NCBI RefSeq assembly: GCF_030409635.1
Contig: NZ_JAUFQF010000001.1
Location: forward strand, 124,001 to 188,000
Origin: Vibrio agarivorans
Lineage (GTDB): Bacteria; Pseudomonadota; Gammaproteobacteria; Enterobacterales; Vibrionaceae
DNA: 64,000 nt
Reading direction: 5' to 3'
Of this stretch, positions 35,319-45,666 are shown in pieces; positions within the stretch are counted from its first letter, which is position 1; each line of letters opens with the position of its first letter. The position numbers were made by a program, and so were the translations under genes. The notes below the pieces were generated by a model. It had not been told where the DNA came from. It did not search any database and saw only the letters and a list, made by a program, of their open reading frames with translations.

Positions 35319-38300
35319 TTAACTGTCTTCTGCTGGGCGTGGCGGCCAGTCACGAACATGGACATCCATCTGAGGGAAAGCGATTTCGATTTGATTTTCT
35401 CTAAATAGGCGGTCGATGCTTTTGTTGAGCAGATGGATGGTAGAAAGACGATGATCAATCGCGGTAATGTGCACTCTTAACTCAAAGTCTAAACTGCTCG
35501 CTCCAAAAGAGAGGAATACCACCGAGGGTGAAGGGTCATCCAATACTAATGGGTGTTCGTCCGCAATTTGATGAAGAAGCGCTTCCACTTTTTCGACATC
35601 AGACCCGTAGGCAACACCAATCGGAATAACAATTCTTGTTATAGGGTCGGTTAAAGACCAGTTGATGAGCTTTTCAGTAATAAAGGTTTTATTCGGCACG
35701 ACGATCTCTTTGTTGTCCCAATCAATGATTGTGGTGGCGCGGGTTTGAATTTTGCTTACTGTCCCTGAGAGATCATTGATCGTGACGATATCTCCAATAC
35801 GGATAGGGCGCTCAAAGAGCAAAATCAAGCCAGAGATAAAGTTGGCGAAGATCTCTTGTAAACCAAACCCTAAACCGACACCAAATGCAGCGACTAGCCA
35901 TTGTAGTTTTGACCACTGAAAGCCAAGCAAAGCGAAGGCAGAGAATAAACCACCCATAACAATGAGGTAGCGCATAAGTGTTGTGATGGCATAACCTGTA
36001 CCGGGTGCGAGTGTTAAACGGCGTAATATTAATAGTTCAAGGATACCCGGTAAGTTGCGTACCCCAACCCAAGTAACAATCGCGGTGATAAGGGCATAAA
36101 CCACTGACTGCAAGGTAATGTCGACGAGCTTTACACCCGACTGTGTGGTTTCGTTAACTTGCCATAATACGACTTTATCAAGCAGGCTAGTCACCTCAAG
36201 AGCGCTCGACCAAAGCGTAAGGATCGCAACCAACAACCCAATTAGGGAGAGACCACGCAGCAATGTCATCGATTGTTCACTGATCACCTCACTGCCTAAG
36301 CTTTGATCCTCGACCTCAGGAAACGATTCACGCAATTCTGAAACCTCAGGGGGTTCTTCTGTCTGCTCAGCTTGCTGTGCAATCAACTCTTCTCGCCTAG
36401 CGAGTAGGCGCTGATAATTCAGCTGGCGATGCTCGAGTTTTAGCCAGCGTTCGCACATTTGGTAGGTAAGTAAAAAGCCCAAAACCACAAAGATCGATAG
36501 TTGTTGATAGATAAGTATCAACCAAGACGCAATGTAGTAGCCGAGGATCGCCATGATGGCGATAGCGATAAATGACCCAATAATGACACTTCGAATCAGC
36601 ATCAATGGAAAACCTTGATTAAAAGGGGAGGGGAGAGTTGATGGGAGTCTTTCTGTTCGAAGAAGCGATGTATAAACCAGCACCATACCAATTATAAGTT
36701 GCAAGAATAGAACCCTTGATAGCTCCGCTTCATGATTACCAGAAAGTAACTCGGTGATAAAGATGAGTAAACATAAGGCAAGGAATGGCCAACGGATTCG
36801 ATAGCTCTCTTTGTGTAGATACGCTCGGATGTGTTCGGGCCAGCCAAGGTGAGTAGATAATAAACCTTGCCTAAAGCTCAACGCATGCAACATCTCATTG
36901 GCAAAAAGCCCTACCCCTGCAGACCAGATTAACGTTTGCACTTCATAAGTCGTTTCACTTGGCCAAAGCTTACTGATGGCTAGTGTTGTAATGGCAAACC
37001 AAGCAGGCAAAGCGCATGAGCGCACCAGCGCATAAATAACCAACTTAAAAGAATGACTGAATCGGTCTTTAAGGGGATGACCAAAGACTTTGGCATATTG
37101 TTCTCGTTTTTGTGCGGACTGTTGATTAAAGTAATAACGAATAACGAGCAATAAACCGGTATACACAAAGAATAACGATAGAAATGTACCCATCTGCACG
37201 CTGGTGATTGCCCCTTTCAACGTCGCTATTGGAGTTGCATTGCCTGTCCATACCTGTGGTGTGAATGTGGTGAGGTGCTCCCAAAGTGGCACGTTACTTT
37301 TTGTCCATAGTTGTTGCTCGTTCAAGAACTTACGCGCATTTTCAACTTCGAGTGAGTATTGATTCTTTGCCAGTTGTTGCTTGCTGAGGGAAACAATGAG
37401 CTTTTCGTAGTTGTTCAATAACTCAACATGCAGTTGATGGGCAAGGGCATTGACCGGTTGATTAATCGGCGCCGCCATGCGGGTTTGCTTAATCGCACTG
37501 CTCATCGCTTCATCATCGAGTAACTGACCAATCTCATACTTTCTGATATGCGCATTCGCGATTTGATCTGGAATTGTATCTTTAGGAACAGAAGCGGGAA
37601 GGCGTTGCAGTTGAGCTCTAATTGAAGCACCAAACGAGGTACTACCGCTAAGCCAGCTTAAATTATCTTTAATTAACCGTTGCTCGTCGGCGAGGCTTCT
37701 ACGTTCAGTATCGAGTCGTTGTGCCTCGATTCGAGACGACTCGATAGAAGATAGGACAGCGTCTAACTCATCGGCGTCGCTGACGAGGGTATCGAGCTGC
37801 TTACCAAGTTGCTCATCGACTTCTCCACGACTATCGCTTAGTGAACGAGCGCGGTTGATGAGCTCTTTAACAGACGCCTGCTCAACACTGGTTAGGCGCT
37901 CTTGCCACTGAACAAGTAGTGGGCTCCCCATTTGGATTTTATTCTCTGTGAGCTGTTGTTCGAGGCGAAACAGTTCCGTTCTTTCATCTAAGCTCTCAAG
38001 CTCTGCAGTCATGACGTCTTTTTGCAGTTGTAACTGGGTGAGATCGGCTAAACCTAACCAGTCATCAATCGTGATCGACTGTTTAGGTGCGTTGATGGAG
38101 GCTTGTTCTACCTTTTGCTCTAGCTGCGCGAGCGACTGGGGGAGCGTTGTACGATCTAAAGCGAGTTTTTTTGATTGGTCAGTATTGCTCTGTAAAGAGG
38201 AGCGCCACTCACTCATGGCTGCCTGTAATGAATTGATACTTTGAGAGAGATCGGCTGAGTTATCATTTACCCCAACGCGAAATATATCGAGTGTCGGAAC

Positions 38301-38597
38301 TTCACTAATCTTGGCCTGCAGGCGATCTTTTTGCTCAGGAAAAGTGCTAATGGTTTTTCTATATTCATCTCGCTGCGACTTTAGCTTTTTAAACCCGTCA
38401 ATTTGATTGATGAGAGTTTGGTATTGGCTAATCAAGAGTTCGTTCTTTGGGTTCTCGGAATTGAGTCTTGTAAATTCAGTTTCTAACGCTTGCTTCTCTG
38501 GAAGTAGGGCAGCGATGAGCGGTTGACTCACCACCATTATGAAGACAGCAGACAGGACAGTGAATAAGCGAGTCATTGATAGCAGAGTCTTTTGCAC
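35319..38597 (-). CDS. MscK/MscM-type mechanosensitive channel
   Basis: 1092 residues, like E. coli MscK (1120) and MscM (1107). A signal peptide is followed by a long periplasmic coiled-coil region (about 30-450, rich in Leu/Gln/Glu), about eight membrane helices (470-840) and the C-terminal MscS domain with the pore helix GVGLGFGLQEIFANFISGLILLFERPIRIGD (in two overlapping motifs, about 895-925). Opens under membrane tension to release solutes on hypo-osmotic shock. The start is the first Met, just before a hydrophobic signal. Confidence 0.93.
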   Translation of the reverse strand: MQKTLLSMTRLFTVLSAVFIMVVSQPLIAALLPEKQALETEFTRLNSENPKNELLISQYQTLINQIDGFKKLKSQRDEYRKTISTFPEQKDRLQAKISEVPTLDIFRVGVNDNSADLSQSINSLQAAMSEWRSSLQSNTDQSKKLALDRTTLPQSLAQLEQKVEQASINAPKQSITIDDWLGLADLTQLQLQKDVMTAELESLDERTELFRLEQQLTENKIQMGSPLLVQWQERLTSVEQASVKELINRARSLSDSRGEVDEQLGKQLDTLVSDADELDAVLSSIESSRIEAQRLDTERRSLADEQRLIKDNLSWLSGSTSFGASIRAQLQRLPASVPKDTIPDQIANAHIRKYEIGQLLDDEAMSSAIKQTRMAAPINQPVNALAHQLHVELLNNYEKLIVSLSKQQLAKNQYSLEVENARKFLNEQQLWTKSNVPLWEHLTTFTPQVWTGNATPIATLKGAITSVQMGTFLSLFFVYTGLLLVIRYYFNQQSAQKREQYAKVFGHPLKDRFSHSFKLVIYALVRSCALPAWFAITTLAISKLWPSETTYEVQTLIWSAGVGLFANEMLHALSFRQGLLSTHLGWPEHIRAYLHKESYRIRWPFLALCLLIFITELLSGNHEAELSRVLFLQLIIGMVLVYTSLLRTERLPSTLPSPFNQGFPLMLIRSVIIGSFIAIAIMAILGYYIASWLILIYQQLSIFVVLGFLLTYQMCERWLKLEHRQLNYQRLLARREELIAQQAEQTEEPPEVSELRESFPEVEDQSLGSEVISEQSMTLLRGLSLIGLLVAILTLWSSALEVTSLLDKVVLWQVNETTQSGVKLVDITLQSVVYALITAIVTWVGVRNLPGILELLILRRLTLAPGTGYAITTLMRYLIVMGGLFSAFALLGFQWSKLQWLVAAFGVGLGFGLQEIFANFISGLILLFERPIRIGDIVTINDLSGTVSKIQTRATTIIDWDNKEIVVPNKTFITEKLINWSLTDPITRIVIPIGVAYGSDVEKVEALLHQIADEHPLVLDDPSPSVVFLSFGASSLDFELRVHITAIDHRLSTIHLLNKSIDRLFRENQIEIAFPQMDVHVRDWPPRPAEDS

Positions 38598-38685
38598 AGC
38601 GATTCCCCTTCAAGATGCAATAGGTAGGAGCAAAATGAACAGTTCTAAGTGTATACCCAACAACACGATGCCGCTGAAATAGGAC

Positions 38686-38715
38686 AAAAAAAGAGCCGCT
38701 ATGAAAGCGGCTCTT
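38686..38715 (-). terminator. Terminator after the second chemoreceptor gene
   Basis: Perfect 10-bp stem AAGAGCCGCT/AGCGGCTCTT; on the minus strand it is followed by a U-run (A-run at 38686 on plus). Confidence 0.88.
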
Positions 38716-38735
38716 GAACAGGTTAAGTGAATAAA

Positions 38736-40400
38736 TTACGCGATCTTGAAACGTGAAATCAGTGTTTCGAGTTGAGAAGCGCGCGTGTTTAATTCTCCAC
38801 TGCCTGAACGGTTAAGCTCGGCAAGTGAGGCTGAGCGGGCACTTTGATCCGAAATGGTTACGATGCGCTCAGCGATGTCACGACCGACTGCGGCTTGTTC
38901 TTCCGTTGCCGTTGCAATCAAGGAGTTCATGTCATGAATGTTAGCTATGGCACGTTGGATCTCTTCAATCGCGCTCGCAGCGGCATTCGCCTCTTGGACG
39001 GTATCATCACCACGTTCACGACTGGTATTCATTGACTGTACGGCTTCATCAGAGGCTTGCTTCAATCGTTCGATCATGGTGTGGATGTCGCCCGTACTTT
39101 GTTGAGTACGACTTGCCAATTGGCGAACTTCGTCGGCTACCACAGCAAAACCACGACCTTGCTCACCGGCACGCGCGGCTTCAATAGCGGCATTGAGCGC
39201 AAGTAGATTAGTCTGCTCTGCGATGTCTTGAATCACGACTAGTGCCGTTGAAATGCTTTGTACATTGTCCTCAAGGCGGGAGATAACCGTGCTTGCCTCT
39301 AACACCTCGTTGGCTAGTGATTGTACAGAGCTAGCTGCACGGTTAACGGTTTCTTGTGCTGATTTCGCATTACTATCGGCTTCTTGTGCTGATTGCGCGG
39401 CGCTTAGTGCATTTTGTGATATCTCATGCGAGCTCGAGGTCATTTCGGTCATAGCAGTCGCAACTTGTTCCGTTTCGCGGTTTTGCTCAGCAGCTAGCGT
39501 ATCGACATCTTCAGCACGCGACGACATTGCGTTCGTCTCTTCTACCACCGCCTGGCTGGTGGAAGAGACATTGGCGATGATCTCTTGCAGACTCATCACA
39601 AAAGCGTTGAAGTTTTTGCTTAGTTGCTTGAATTCTGGTGCAGTAAAGTCTTCCATTCTTGCCGTTAGGTCAGCATCGCCTTTGGCAAAGGAGCTTAATG
39701 ACTTATCAAATAGCTCCAATGGTTTCATGATACTGCGGGTGATAAAGGTAGCGAGCAGTGCAACAACGAGAATGACACCGAAACTAATAGTGGCAACAGC
39801 AATGATCTTTGAAACTACCGCAGCGTTAGATTCCTGTTCCATTTGAGCAATAACAGAATCAATCTCATCCGTATAGAAACCCGAACCGAGCACTAAATCC
39901 CACTCAGGAATATAAATAGAGTAGCCAAGCTTAGGCAGAGCCTCTGTTTGACCTGGTTTTGGAAAGTAGTAAGTGGTGAAGTCACCCGTTTTCGCATTTT
40001 GGATCAAGTCTTGAATAAATCGGTTACCTCTTGCATCGACCGCATTATAAAAGCTCTTACCGATATCGGCTGTGCTTTTACCTACAACGACGCGATGACC
40101 TTTAGAGTCATAACCGAAAATGTAGCCGTCTTTACCAAACTCCATATTACGAAGAATAGGCATGGCTTGTTCTAGATCCGCTCCAGCATCAATGAGCGGT
40201 TGGACAGCCGATTCAGCCATCTGCAGATAGTTTTTAAGCTCGGCCTCTTTCGAGCTCAACATGCTTTCTCGCGTGTCCATAAATAGTTGGTGGGTGAGAT
40301 CTTTAGTTTTCAAATACGTCACAGATAGCATGCCGATAGAAACCAAGATTAAGGGGATTATTGCTAAAATATACAAGCGCTTACGAATAGATACGTCCAT
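38736..40400 (-). CDS. Methyl-accepting chemotaxis protein (single Cache)
   Basis: 554 residues: membrane helix (8-28), single-Cache periplasmic domain (about 35-190) with [15 protein letters not shown] and [15 protein letters not shown], second helix (about 195-218), HAMP (220-272) and signalling domain with [16 protein letters not shown] and [17 protein letters not shown]. sCache_2 receptors commonly respond to short carboxylates. It stands directly next to the alginate-lyase operon but in its own transcription unit with terminators on both sides. Confidence 0.92.
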   Translation of the reverse strand: MDVSIRKRLYILAIIPLILVSIGMLSVTYLKTKDLTHQLFMDTRESMLSSKEAELKNYLQMAESAVQPLIDAGADLEQAMPILRNMEFGKDGYIFGYDSKGHRVVVGKSTADIGKSFYNAVDARGNRFIQDLIQNAKTGDFTTYYFPKPGQTEALPKLGYSIYIPEWDLVLGSGFYTDEIDSVIAQMEQESNAAVVSKIIAVATISFGVILVVALLATFITRSIMKPLELFDKSLSSFAKGDADLTARMEDFTAPEFKQLSKNFNAFVMSLQEIIANVSSTSQAVVEETNAMSSRAEDVDTLAAEQNRETEQVATAMTEMTSSSHEISQNALSAAQSAQEADSNAKSAQETVNRAASSVQSLANEVLEASTVISRLEDNVQSISTALVVIQDIAEQTNLLALNAAIEAARAGEQGRGFAVVADEVRQLASRTQQSTGDIHTMIERLKQASDEAVQSMNTSRERGDDTVQEANAAASAIEEIQRAIANIHDMNSLIATATEEQAAVGRDIAERIVTISDQSARSASLAELNRSGSGELNTRASQLETLISRFKIA

Positions 40401-40595
40401 GGTGTAACCTTTTTATAATATGTTGTGTTTTGAATCGTTTGGTGGATTGTACATACATGTTTCAAAATGTAACACCGAGTTAGTAACAAATTTATTAATT
40501 GTTGTGGAAAAATATTATTATTGTGCTAATACGCTTTAGTAAGTAATTGAATTCTAGTTGGTTGTTATTTATACCGTGCGAACTGGTCGGATCAC

Positions 40596-40628
40596 AAAAA
40601 GCCAGACACATCCTGTGCCTGGCTTTTT
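40596..40628. terminator. Terminator at the end of the PL17 operon
   Basis: AAAAAGCCAG/CTGGCTTTTT with extra pairing inside; A-run and T-run on either side allow termination in both directions. It lies 46 bp after the PL17 stop codon on the minus strand. Confidence 0.88.
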
Positions 40629-40673
40629 ATTAGTTCCCGAAATAAGTGGCTATGACTAAGTAGTGCTACTTAA

Positions 40674-42827
40674 TTACAGCTGTGCGAATGCGCCTTCCCA
40701 TGTGAATGACTCGCCGCCGAACTCAACAGTGTGAGAGCCTGCTTGCTGGTCTTCGCTTAGGTTGCAAATCGCGTATTGGTAAGTGTTACCTGTTGTTGTA
40801 GCGATACTAACAACAGTACCAATCTCGTTGTGACCGACAACAGTTACTGACTCAACTAGGCCACGAGCGTTTACTGATTGCTCGAACTCTTCGTTGAAGT
40901 AACCGTGAGTCTCTAGTACAGAAGCGAATACGTGATCTTTTGCCGTTTGACGGTGGATCATCGCAGGTTCGCTACGTAGGTTGAAGTCATGGTCGTTAGC
41001 GCCTAGACGAGCAAAGATAACTTCGCTGTCTGCCGCAGTAGCGCTTGTTACTAGTGAGTAGTAGCTATTGTTTACTAGCCAGCTTACCAGTGAGCTGCCT
41101 TCTACTTTACCAGAGCCTAGGTTCCATAGGTGTTGGTAGCCATCAGACTCACCTACAGGCTTAAGCGTGCTTTCTGTTTGGTATTCAAAGTCAGTACGGA
41201 TGATCTGACCTGTGTAGTGTACAGGTAGGTCGTACTGGTTCTCTTGCTCAGACTCAATGCGGTAAACATCAATCACTAGTGGTTTTTCAAACTCAGGAAG
41301 GTCAGCAAGAAGGATGCTGCGCTGCATCTCTGTGCCTTCGTAGTAACCTGAGATACGACCGCTCATGCCTTGTAGTTTAGCGTTGTCAGTGTTGAAGAAG
41401 TGCTTTTGACCAAACTTAGACTCAGCTAGCGCTGTGTTGAAGTTGTTTTGTGTCTTCTGATTAACCGTCACTGTGTTGTGAGCAACAGTTTGCTTACAGT
41501 AAGATTTGTTCTCTGGGATGTAACGACCGCCGAACTTAGGCTCAACGTTTACCCAACGGCCATAGCCGTAGTCATGTAGTACTTCAAGGCCGCGGTTGAA
41601 TACGCTTAGGTGAAGACCGTCGTAGTGACCGTGATCCAGTGCTGAGTGGTACTGGTGATCAGAGCCGTGCTGACCGAACCAGATAAGCGCCATTGTGTCG
41701 TCATCTTGCGCGTCACGGTGACGTAGGATACCTAGACCACCTTTTTCGCCTTCTGGACCATCGGTGATGTATAGGCTGCCCCAGTTAAATGGCTTGATTT
41801 CATCAGCGGCTTCTACAGCGTTTGATAGAGTCAGGCCTGAGCTGTGAACCCAAACGTTTTGCTGGTGGTTAGCCATTGCAAGTAGCGTTTCAGCTTGCTC
41901 GTAACGGTGGAAACATACCGATGTTGCCATAACAACACCTTCATCATTGATAGAGATTGTCTTTGATGAGTCGTTACATGCAGGTAGAGAGCCGTCAGGG
42001 AAAGCCGTTTTAAATACTGCGTAAGAGGTTGTCTTAATCACAGAGTCGTTGAACTCGTAAATGCCGATTTCTGGTTGACGACGCTCAATCGCTTCTGCAA
42101 ATAGGTAGATTGGGCGTAGAGAGAAACGGTGGTAGTAAGGACCTTCCATGTAGTAGCCATCAGGCGAGAACAGTTGGTCTAGCTGAGCTAGGAAACCACC
42201 GCTCACTTTGTCTAGTTTTAGACCGTAAAGTGCTTTGTCTACCGATTCTTGGTCGTTGATCGCGTAACCACAAATACCTACAGCAGCAACCGCCCAAAGG
42301 CCGTGGTTGTGTACGATATCGAAGTCGTGACCGTAAGTCACAACGAAAAGGTCGATCATCTGCTTGAACAGGTCTGTTTCAATCAGTGTTTTTTGATCGT
42401 CAGAAAGCGTGTGGAATACACAAGAGTATGCACAAGAAGCGTAAAGCATCCACATGTTTTCGTTGAGCGTTTGGTGGAAGATCTTACCTGGAGGGTTAGT
42501 ATCTTTACTTACGTTGCTCTCAAGAGTTGGGTACACCTTAGCGTATGCTGTTAGCATGTCTACGATGTAGTCGCGGTACTTCTGATCTTCTGTAATAAGG
42601 AACAGGCGACCCGCAATATCCATGTGAATGTAGTTTTGCTTGTGACGGTTGTGCTCGTAACCGCCACCTTCACCGTGACCCGGAACCTCGATACCCACTT
42701 CTGACATGTAAGCGTCGGCTTGCTTGATGTCACGCGCAAGTGCTTTACCCAATAGGCTATCCGTGCCTAGTGCGCCACGAAGTTCTGCTGCTTCGTCGAA
42801 GTTAAGTAATAGTGGTTGATAGCTCAT
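40674..42827 (-). CDS. PL17 oligoalginate lyase, distal copy
   Basis: 717 residues without signal peptide, so probably cytoplasmic. The N-terminal alpha/alpha toroid (Alginate_lyase domain, about 60-330) has the conserved Asn-His pair in IVHNHGLWAVAAVG (N174, H175) and the catalytic-tyrosine region MEGPYYHRFSLRP (about 228). The C-terminal heparinase II/III-like beta-sandwich starts near HSALDHGHYDGLHLSVFN, which bears metal-site histidines. It releases unsaturated monouronate from oligoalginate exolytically. The start codon directly follows the stop of the upstream PL17 gene, so the two are translationally coupled. Confidence 0.93.
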   Translation of the reverse strand: MSYQPLLLNFDEAAELRGALGTDSLLGKALARDIKQADAYMSEVGIEVPGHGEGGGYEHNRHKQNYIHMDIAGRLFLITEDQKYRDYIVDMLTAYAKVYPTLESNVSKDTNPPGKIFHQTLNENMWMLYASCAYSCVFHTLSDDQKTLIETDLFKQMIDLFVVTYGHDFDIVHNHGLWAVAAVGICGYAINDQESVDKALYGLKLDKVSGGFLAQLDQLFSPDGYYMEGPYYHRFSLRPIYLFAEAIERRQPEIGIYEFNDSVIKTTSYAVFKTAFPDGSLPACNDSSKTISINDEGVVMATSVCFHRYEQAETLLAMANHQQNVWVHSSGLTLSNAVEAADEIKPFNWGSLYITDGPEGEKGGLGILRHRDAQDDDTMALIWFGQHGSDHQYHSALDHGHYDGLHLSVFNRGLEVLHDYGYGRWVNVEPKFGGRYIPENKSYCKQTVAHNTVTVNQKTQNNFNTALAESKFGQKHFFNTDNAKLQGMSGRISGYYEGTEMQRSILLADLPEFEKPLVIDVYRIESEQENQYDLPVHYTGQIIRTDFEYQTESTLKPVGESDGYQHLWNLGSGKVEGSSLVSWLVNNSYYSLVTSATAADSEVIFARLGANDHDFNLRSEPAMIHRQTAKDHVFASVLETHGYFNEEFEQSVNARGLVESVTVVGHNEIGTVVSIATTTGNTYQYAICNLSEDQQAGSHTVEFGGESFTWEGAFAQL

Positions 42828-44984
42828 TTAAACTGTCTCCTGAGGGATAGCTTGGATTTCAACTGAATAGAAACCTGTCCAGTTGTAGGTTTTATCATTA
42901 ATGATTATTTGGTTATTTGTTGTCACAGATGCATTCGCATCGTTAGACAGTAGCAGAGTCACAAGAGATTGCGCGGTTTCAATCTCAACTGCGGATGCAG
43001 TATCTGTATGACCCAGTACTTTAATGTTTTTAACCTTACCGCGTGCATTGACTGACTGTTCGAACTCTTCATTGAAATAGCCATGTGTCTCCACCACAGA
43101 GGCAAATAATGAAGTCTCGCCCTTGCTACGCAAGATAAAGGCAGGCTCACTGCGAAGGTTAAAGCTTGGATCATTGGCACCAGTGCGTGTGAAGATCACT
43201 TCACCATTATCATTCGAGCTTGTGCCAAGCCAAGTGTAATAGGTGTTGTTTTGTAGCCAACTCACCAGCGCCGTGTCGTTGGCTTCAGCTGCACCGACTT
43301 TCCATAGGTGCTGATAGCCAGCATCTGAACCCAGTGTTTCAAGGGTTTTGAATGTCTCGTACTCAAAGTTTGTGCGGATGATTTGACCTTGATATTGGTG
43401 AGAGTAGTCATATTGATGCTCCCCCTCACCCTTAATACGGTATAGATCGATAAGTAGCGGCGCTTCAAGCTCATCAAGAGTGAGAAGGAATGCGCTGCGC
43501 TGAAGGCCAAAGCCATCGTAGTGCTCGTTGGCAAACGCGCTCATGCCCTTAAGCTTTTCATCGTTCACTTGGAAGAAATGTGGTGTACCGCTAACGGAAT
43601 CAGCACGGTCTACGTCAAAGTAGTTTTGGCAAGTTTCATCAATCGTGATCGCGTTGTGAGCGATAGTTTGACGCGCATAGCCTGGGTTTTCAGGCAAATA
43701 ACGGCCACCAAACTTAGGCTCGACATTGACCCAACGGCAGAAGCCGTATTCGCGCAGAACTTCTTGACCGCGGTTAAAGAAGGTAATGCCCAATGTGTCG
43801 AAGTGACCATGCCCCATGCCGTGCATGCCATAGTTCATAACAAGTTGGGTAACGTCACCACTGTTATCCTGCATACGAACAAAGCCCTGTGCGCCTTGGT
43901 CGCCATTTGGACCCTCAGTCAGTTCCATACTAGGCCAGTAAGGAAGGCCGATTTCGCGTTCAGCTTGTGCTTTTTCATAAGCTTGAGAAAGCTTAAGGCC
44001 ACATGGGTGCATCCAAACACCACCTTGGATTTTAGCCATGCCAAGAATATTGTCGTCGAGCTCGTAGTGCGCTCCGTAGATGCCAACAGCTACCTGTACG
44101 CCAGCGTCGTTGATGCCCATGCTTTGTGATGCGTCGTTTAGCGCCGGGAAAACACCATTTGGGTAAGCCGTAGCAAGTAAGGCTTGAACCGTATTACCCA
44201 CTACGCCATTTTTGTAGTTGTAGATATCGACTTGTGGCATGTGGCGATGGATGATCTCAGCAAAGAGAACTAACGGACGGATTGTGAAGCGAGAGTAGTA
44301 AGGGCCTTCAAGGTAGTAACCTGATGGAGCAAATAGGTTTGAAACCTGATCTAGGAAACCACTGGTTGCTTCGCGGTCTTTACCGTAAACCGCCATCTCA
44401 AGATATTCAGGGCGGTTGATGGCCACAGCACAAGTACCAACAGCGGCAACGGCCCAAACACCGTGGTTATGAATATGGTCAAAACGGTGAGCGTATTTTT
44501 CAATGCTCATCTCAATCATTGGGATAAACACACGTTCGACAATACGGTCACGCTCTTCTTGAGTCATGGTTGAGGCAACGCAAGAATAAGCAATGCTGGT
44601 GAACAATAACCAGCCATGCTCATTGAGAATTTGATGGAATAGACGCCCAGTAGGGTTAGTATTCTTTTGAACCTGAAAATCTAGGGTAAGGTATTTGTCT
44701 GCATACCAATTCAGTAAATCTTTGACAAAGTTTGCGTACTTCTCTTCTTGAGTAACAAGAAATAGACGACCCGCAATATTCATATAGGTGTAGTTTTGCT
44801 TGTGGCGATTATGTTCGTAACCACCCGCTTCGCCATGGCCAGGCACATCTAAAGGTAGTGCCATAAAAGCATCCACTTCTTTGCGATGTGCTTCAATGGT
44901 TTGACCCATTAAAGTTGATTTACCGACTTCTTTACGAAGTGCTTCAATTTCTTCCTGAGAAAGAAGGACTGGCTGTGTCGTCAT
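42828..44984 (-). CDS. PL17 oligoalginate lyase, proximal copy
   Basis: 718 residues from the ATG at 44984; a TTG-started extension of 19 residues lacks a ribosome site. It is a clear paralogue of the downstream copy with the same order of elements: HIHNHGVWAVAAVG, LEGPYYSRFTIRP, MGHGHFDTLGITFFNRG and QTIAHNAITID. No signal peptide. Two differing PL17 enzymes may favour different chain ends (mannuronate or guluronate) or oligomer sizes; this is inference. First gene of the operon, divergent from kdgF across a 313-bp control region. Confidence 0.93.
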   Translation of the reverse strand: MTTQPVLLSQEEIEALRKEVGKSTLMGQTIEAHRKEVDAFMALPLDVPGHGEAGGYEHNRHKQNYTYMNIAGRLFLVTQEEKYANFVKDLLNWYADKYLTLDFQVQKNTNPTGRLFHQILNEHGWLLFTSIAYSCVASTMTQEERDRIVERVFIPMIEMSIEKYAHRFDHIHNHGVWAVAAVGTCAVAINRPEYLEMAVYGKDREATSGFLDQVSNLFAPSGYYLEGPYYSRFTIRPLVLFAEIIHRHMPQVDIYNYKNGVVGNTVQALLATAYPNGVFPALNDASQSMGINDAGVQVAVGIYGAHYELDDNILGMAKIQGGVWMHPCGLKLSQAYEKAQAEREIGLPYWPSMELTEGPNGDQGAQGFVRMQDNSGDVTQLVMNYGMHGMGHGHFDTLGITFFNRGQEVLREYGFCRWVNVEPKFGGRYLPENPGYARQTIAHNAITIDETCQNYFDVDRADSVSGTPHFFQVNDEKLKGMSAFANEHYDGFGLQRSAFLLTLDELEAPLLIDLYRIKGEGEHQYDYSHQYQGQIIRTNFEYETFKTLETLGSDAGYQHLWKVGAAEANDTALVSWLQNNTYYTWLGTSSNDNGEVIFTRTGANDPSFNLRSEPAFILRSKGETSLFASVVETHGYFNEEFEQSVNARGKVKNIKVLGHTDTASAVEIETAQSLVTLLLSNDANASVTTNNQIIINDKTYNWTGFYSVEIQAIPQETV

Positions 44985-45139
44985 TGAGCTATTACCCTGA
45001 ATATGTACGTAGATTCTATAAGCTACAATAAAGTAATACAATAAGATGGTTTATGATAGCGAGACGAATCAAAACAATGATCAATATCACGTGGCTCAAT
45101 ATAAGTTGCTGATTGTTATGGGTTATGTGCTTTGTTGTC

Positions 45140-45151
45140 TTGTTATTACAA
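45140..45151. promoter_or_regulatory. Weak GntR-type half-palindrome TTGT-N4-ACAA
   Basis: TTGTTATTACAA has the operator arms but a spacer one base longer than the other three sites. Possible operator for the PL17 operon. Confidence 0.3.
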
Positions 45152-45193
45152 TAAGTTATCGGGGCAGAAGTAGGAGAGATTTCTTGAGACTTA

Positions 45194-45209
45194 GTTGATT
45201 TAGGTCACA
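45194..45209 (+). promoter_or_regulatory. CRP-like site upstream of kdgF
   Basis: GTTGA-N6-TCACA, 16 bp before the GntR-type operator. The right half is the exact CRP consensus. Confidence 0.45.
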
Positions 45210-45224
45210 TAATCATGGATATAT

Positions 45225-45235
45225 TGTATGACAAT
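45225..45235. promoter_or_regulatory. GntR-type operator TTGT-N3-ACAA before kdgF
   Basis: TTGTATGACAA (45224-45234), within the 13-mer ATTGTATGACAAT that is the exact reverse complement of the 13-mer upstream of the SDR at 29 kb. Confidence 0.7.
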
Positions 45236-45297
45236 TGAGTCTGTTGGGCTATCATTACCCCAACAGAAAGACATCGAACTTTATTCGGAGATTAGAA

Positions 45298-45633
45298 ATG
45301 AATCCATTTTTTGTAAATTCAGAGCACCCATGGGAAGACCTAGGCGATGGTATCAAGCGTAAAATCGTTGCTTATACTGACGACCTAATGGCAGTTCACC
45401 TGAACTTTGATAAAGGCGCTATCGGCCACCCTCACACTCACGAAATTCACGACCAAATCGGTTACGTTGTTCGTGGTAGCTTTGAAGCTGAAATCGACGG
45501 TGAGAAAAAAGTACTGAAAGAAGGCGATGCTTACTTCGCTCGTAAACTCGCAATGCACGGTGCAGTTGCTCTAGAACAAGACAGCATTCTTCTAGACATC
45601 TTCAACCCAGCTCGCGAAGACTTCTTGAGCTAA
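45298..45633 (+). CDS. kdgF: KdgF, uronate-linearising cupin
   Basis: 111 residues from the ATG at 45298, in frame with a longer open frame lacking a ribosome site. Single cupin domain with the metal-binding set GHPHTHEIHDQIGYVVRG (His, His, Gln) and a later His in LAMHGAV, as in KdgF proteins of pectin and alginate pathways. KdgF converts the cyclic unsaturated uronate released by lyases into the linear ketouronide. Cytoplasmic. First gene of kdgF-kdgK-eda with 33- and 31-bp gaps. Confidence 0.93.
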   Translation: MNPFFVNSEHPWEDLGDGIKRKIVAYTDDLMAVHLNFDKGAIGHPHTHEIHDQIGYVVRGSFEAEIDGEKKVLKEGDAYFARKLAMHGAVALEQDSILLDIFNPAREDFLS

Positions 45634-45666
45634 TCTCCCGACCAATTCAGTTACTAAGGTAATTAA

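Larger units (their letters stand above)
44985..45297. promoter_or_regulatory. Divergent control region of the alginate locus
   Basis: 313 bp between the PL17 operon (minus) and kdgF (plus). It contains a CRP-like site (45194), a GntR-type operator (45225) and a weaker TTGT-N4-ACAA (45140) that could serve the PL17 side. No protein-like ORF. Confidence 0.7.

Noticed and set aside
39253..39846. Long plus-strand ORF of 197 codons opposite the chemoreceptor gene
   Set aside because: Ser/Ala-rich shadow of a strongly biased coding region; no start signal.
43521..44129. 202-codon ORF opposite the PL17 gene
   Set aside because: Antisense shadow; the minus-strand frame has all PL17 motifs.
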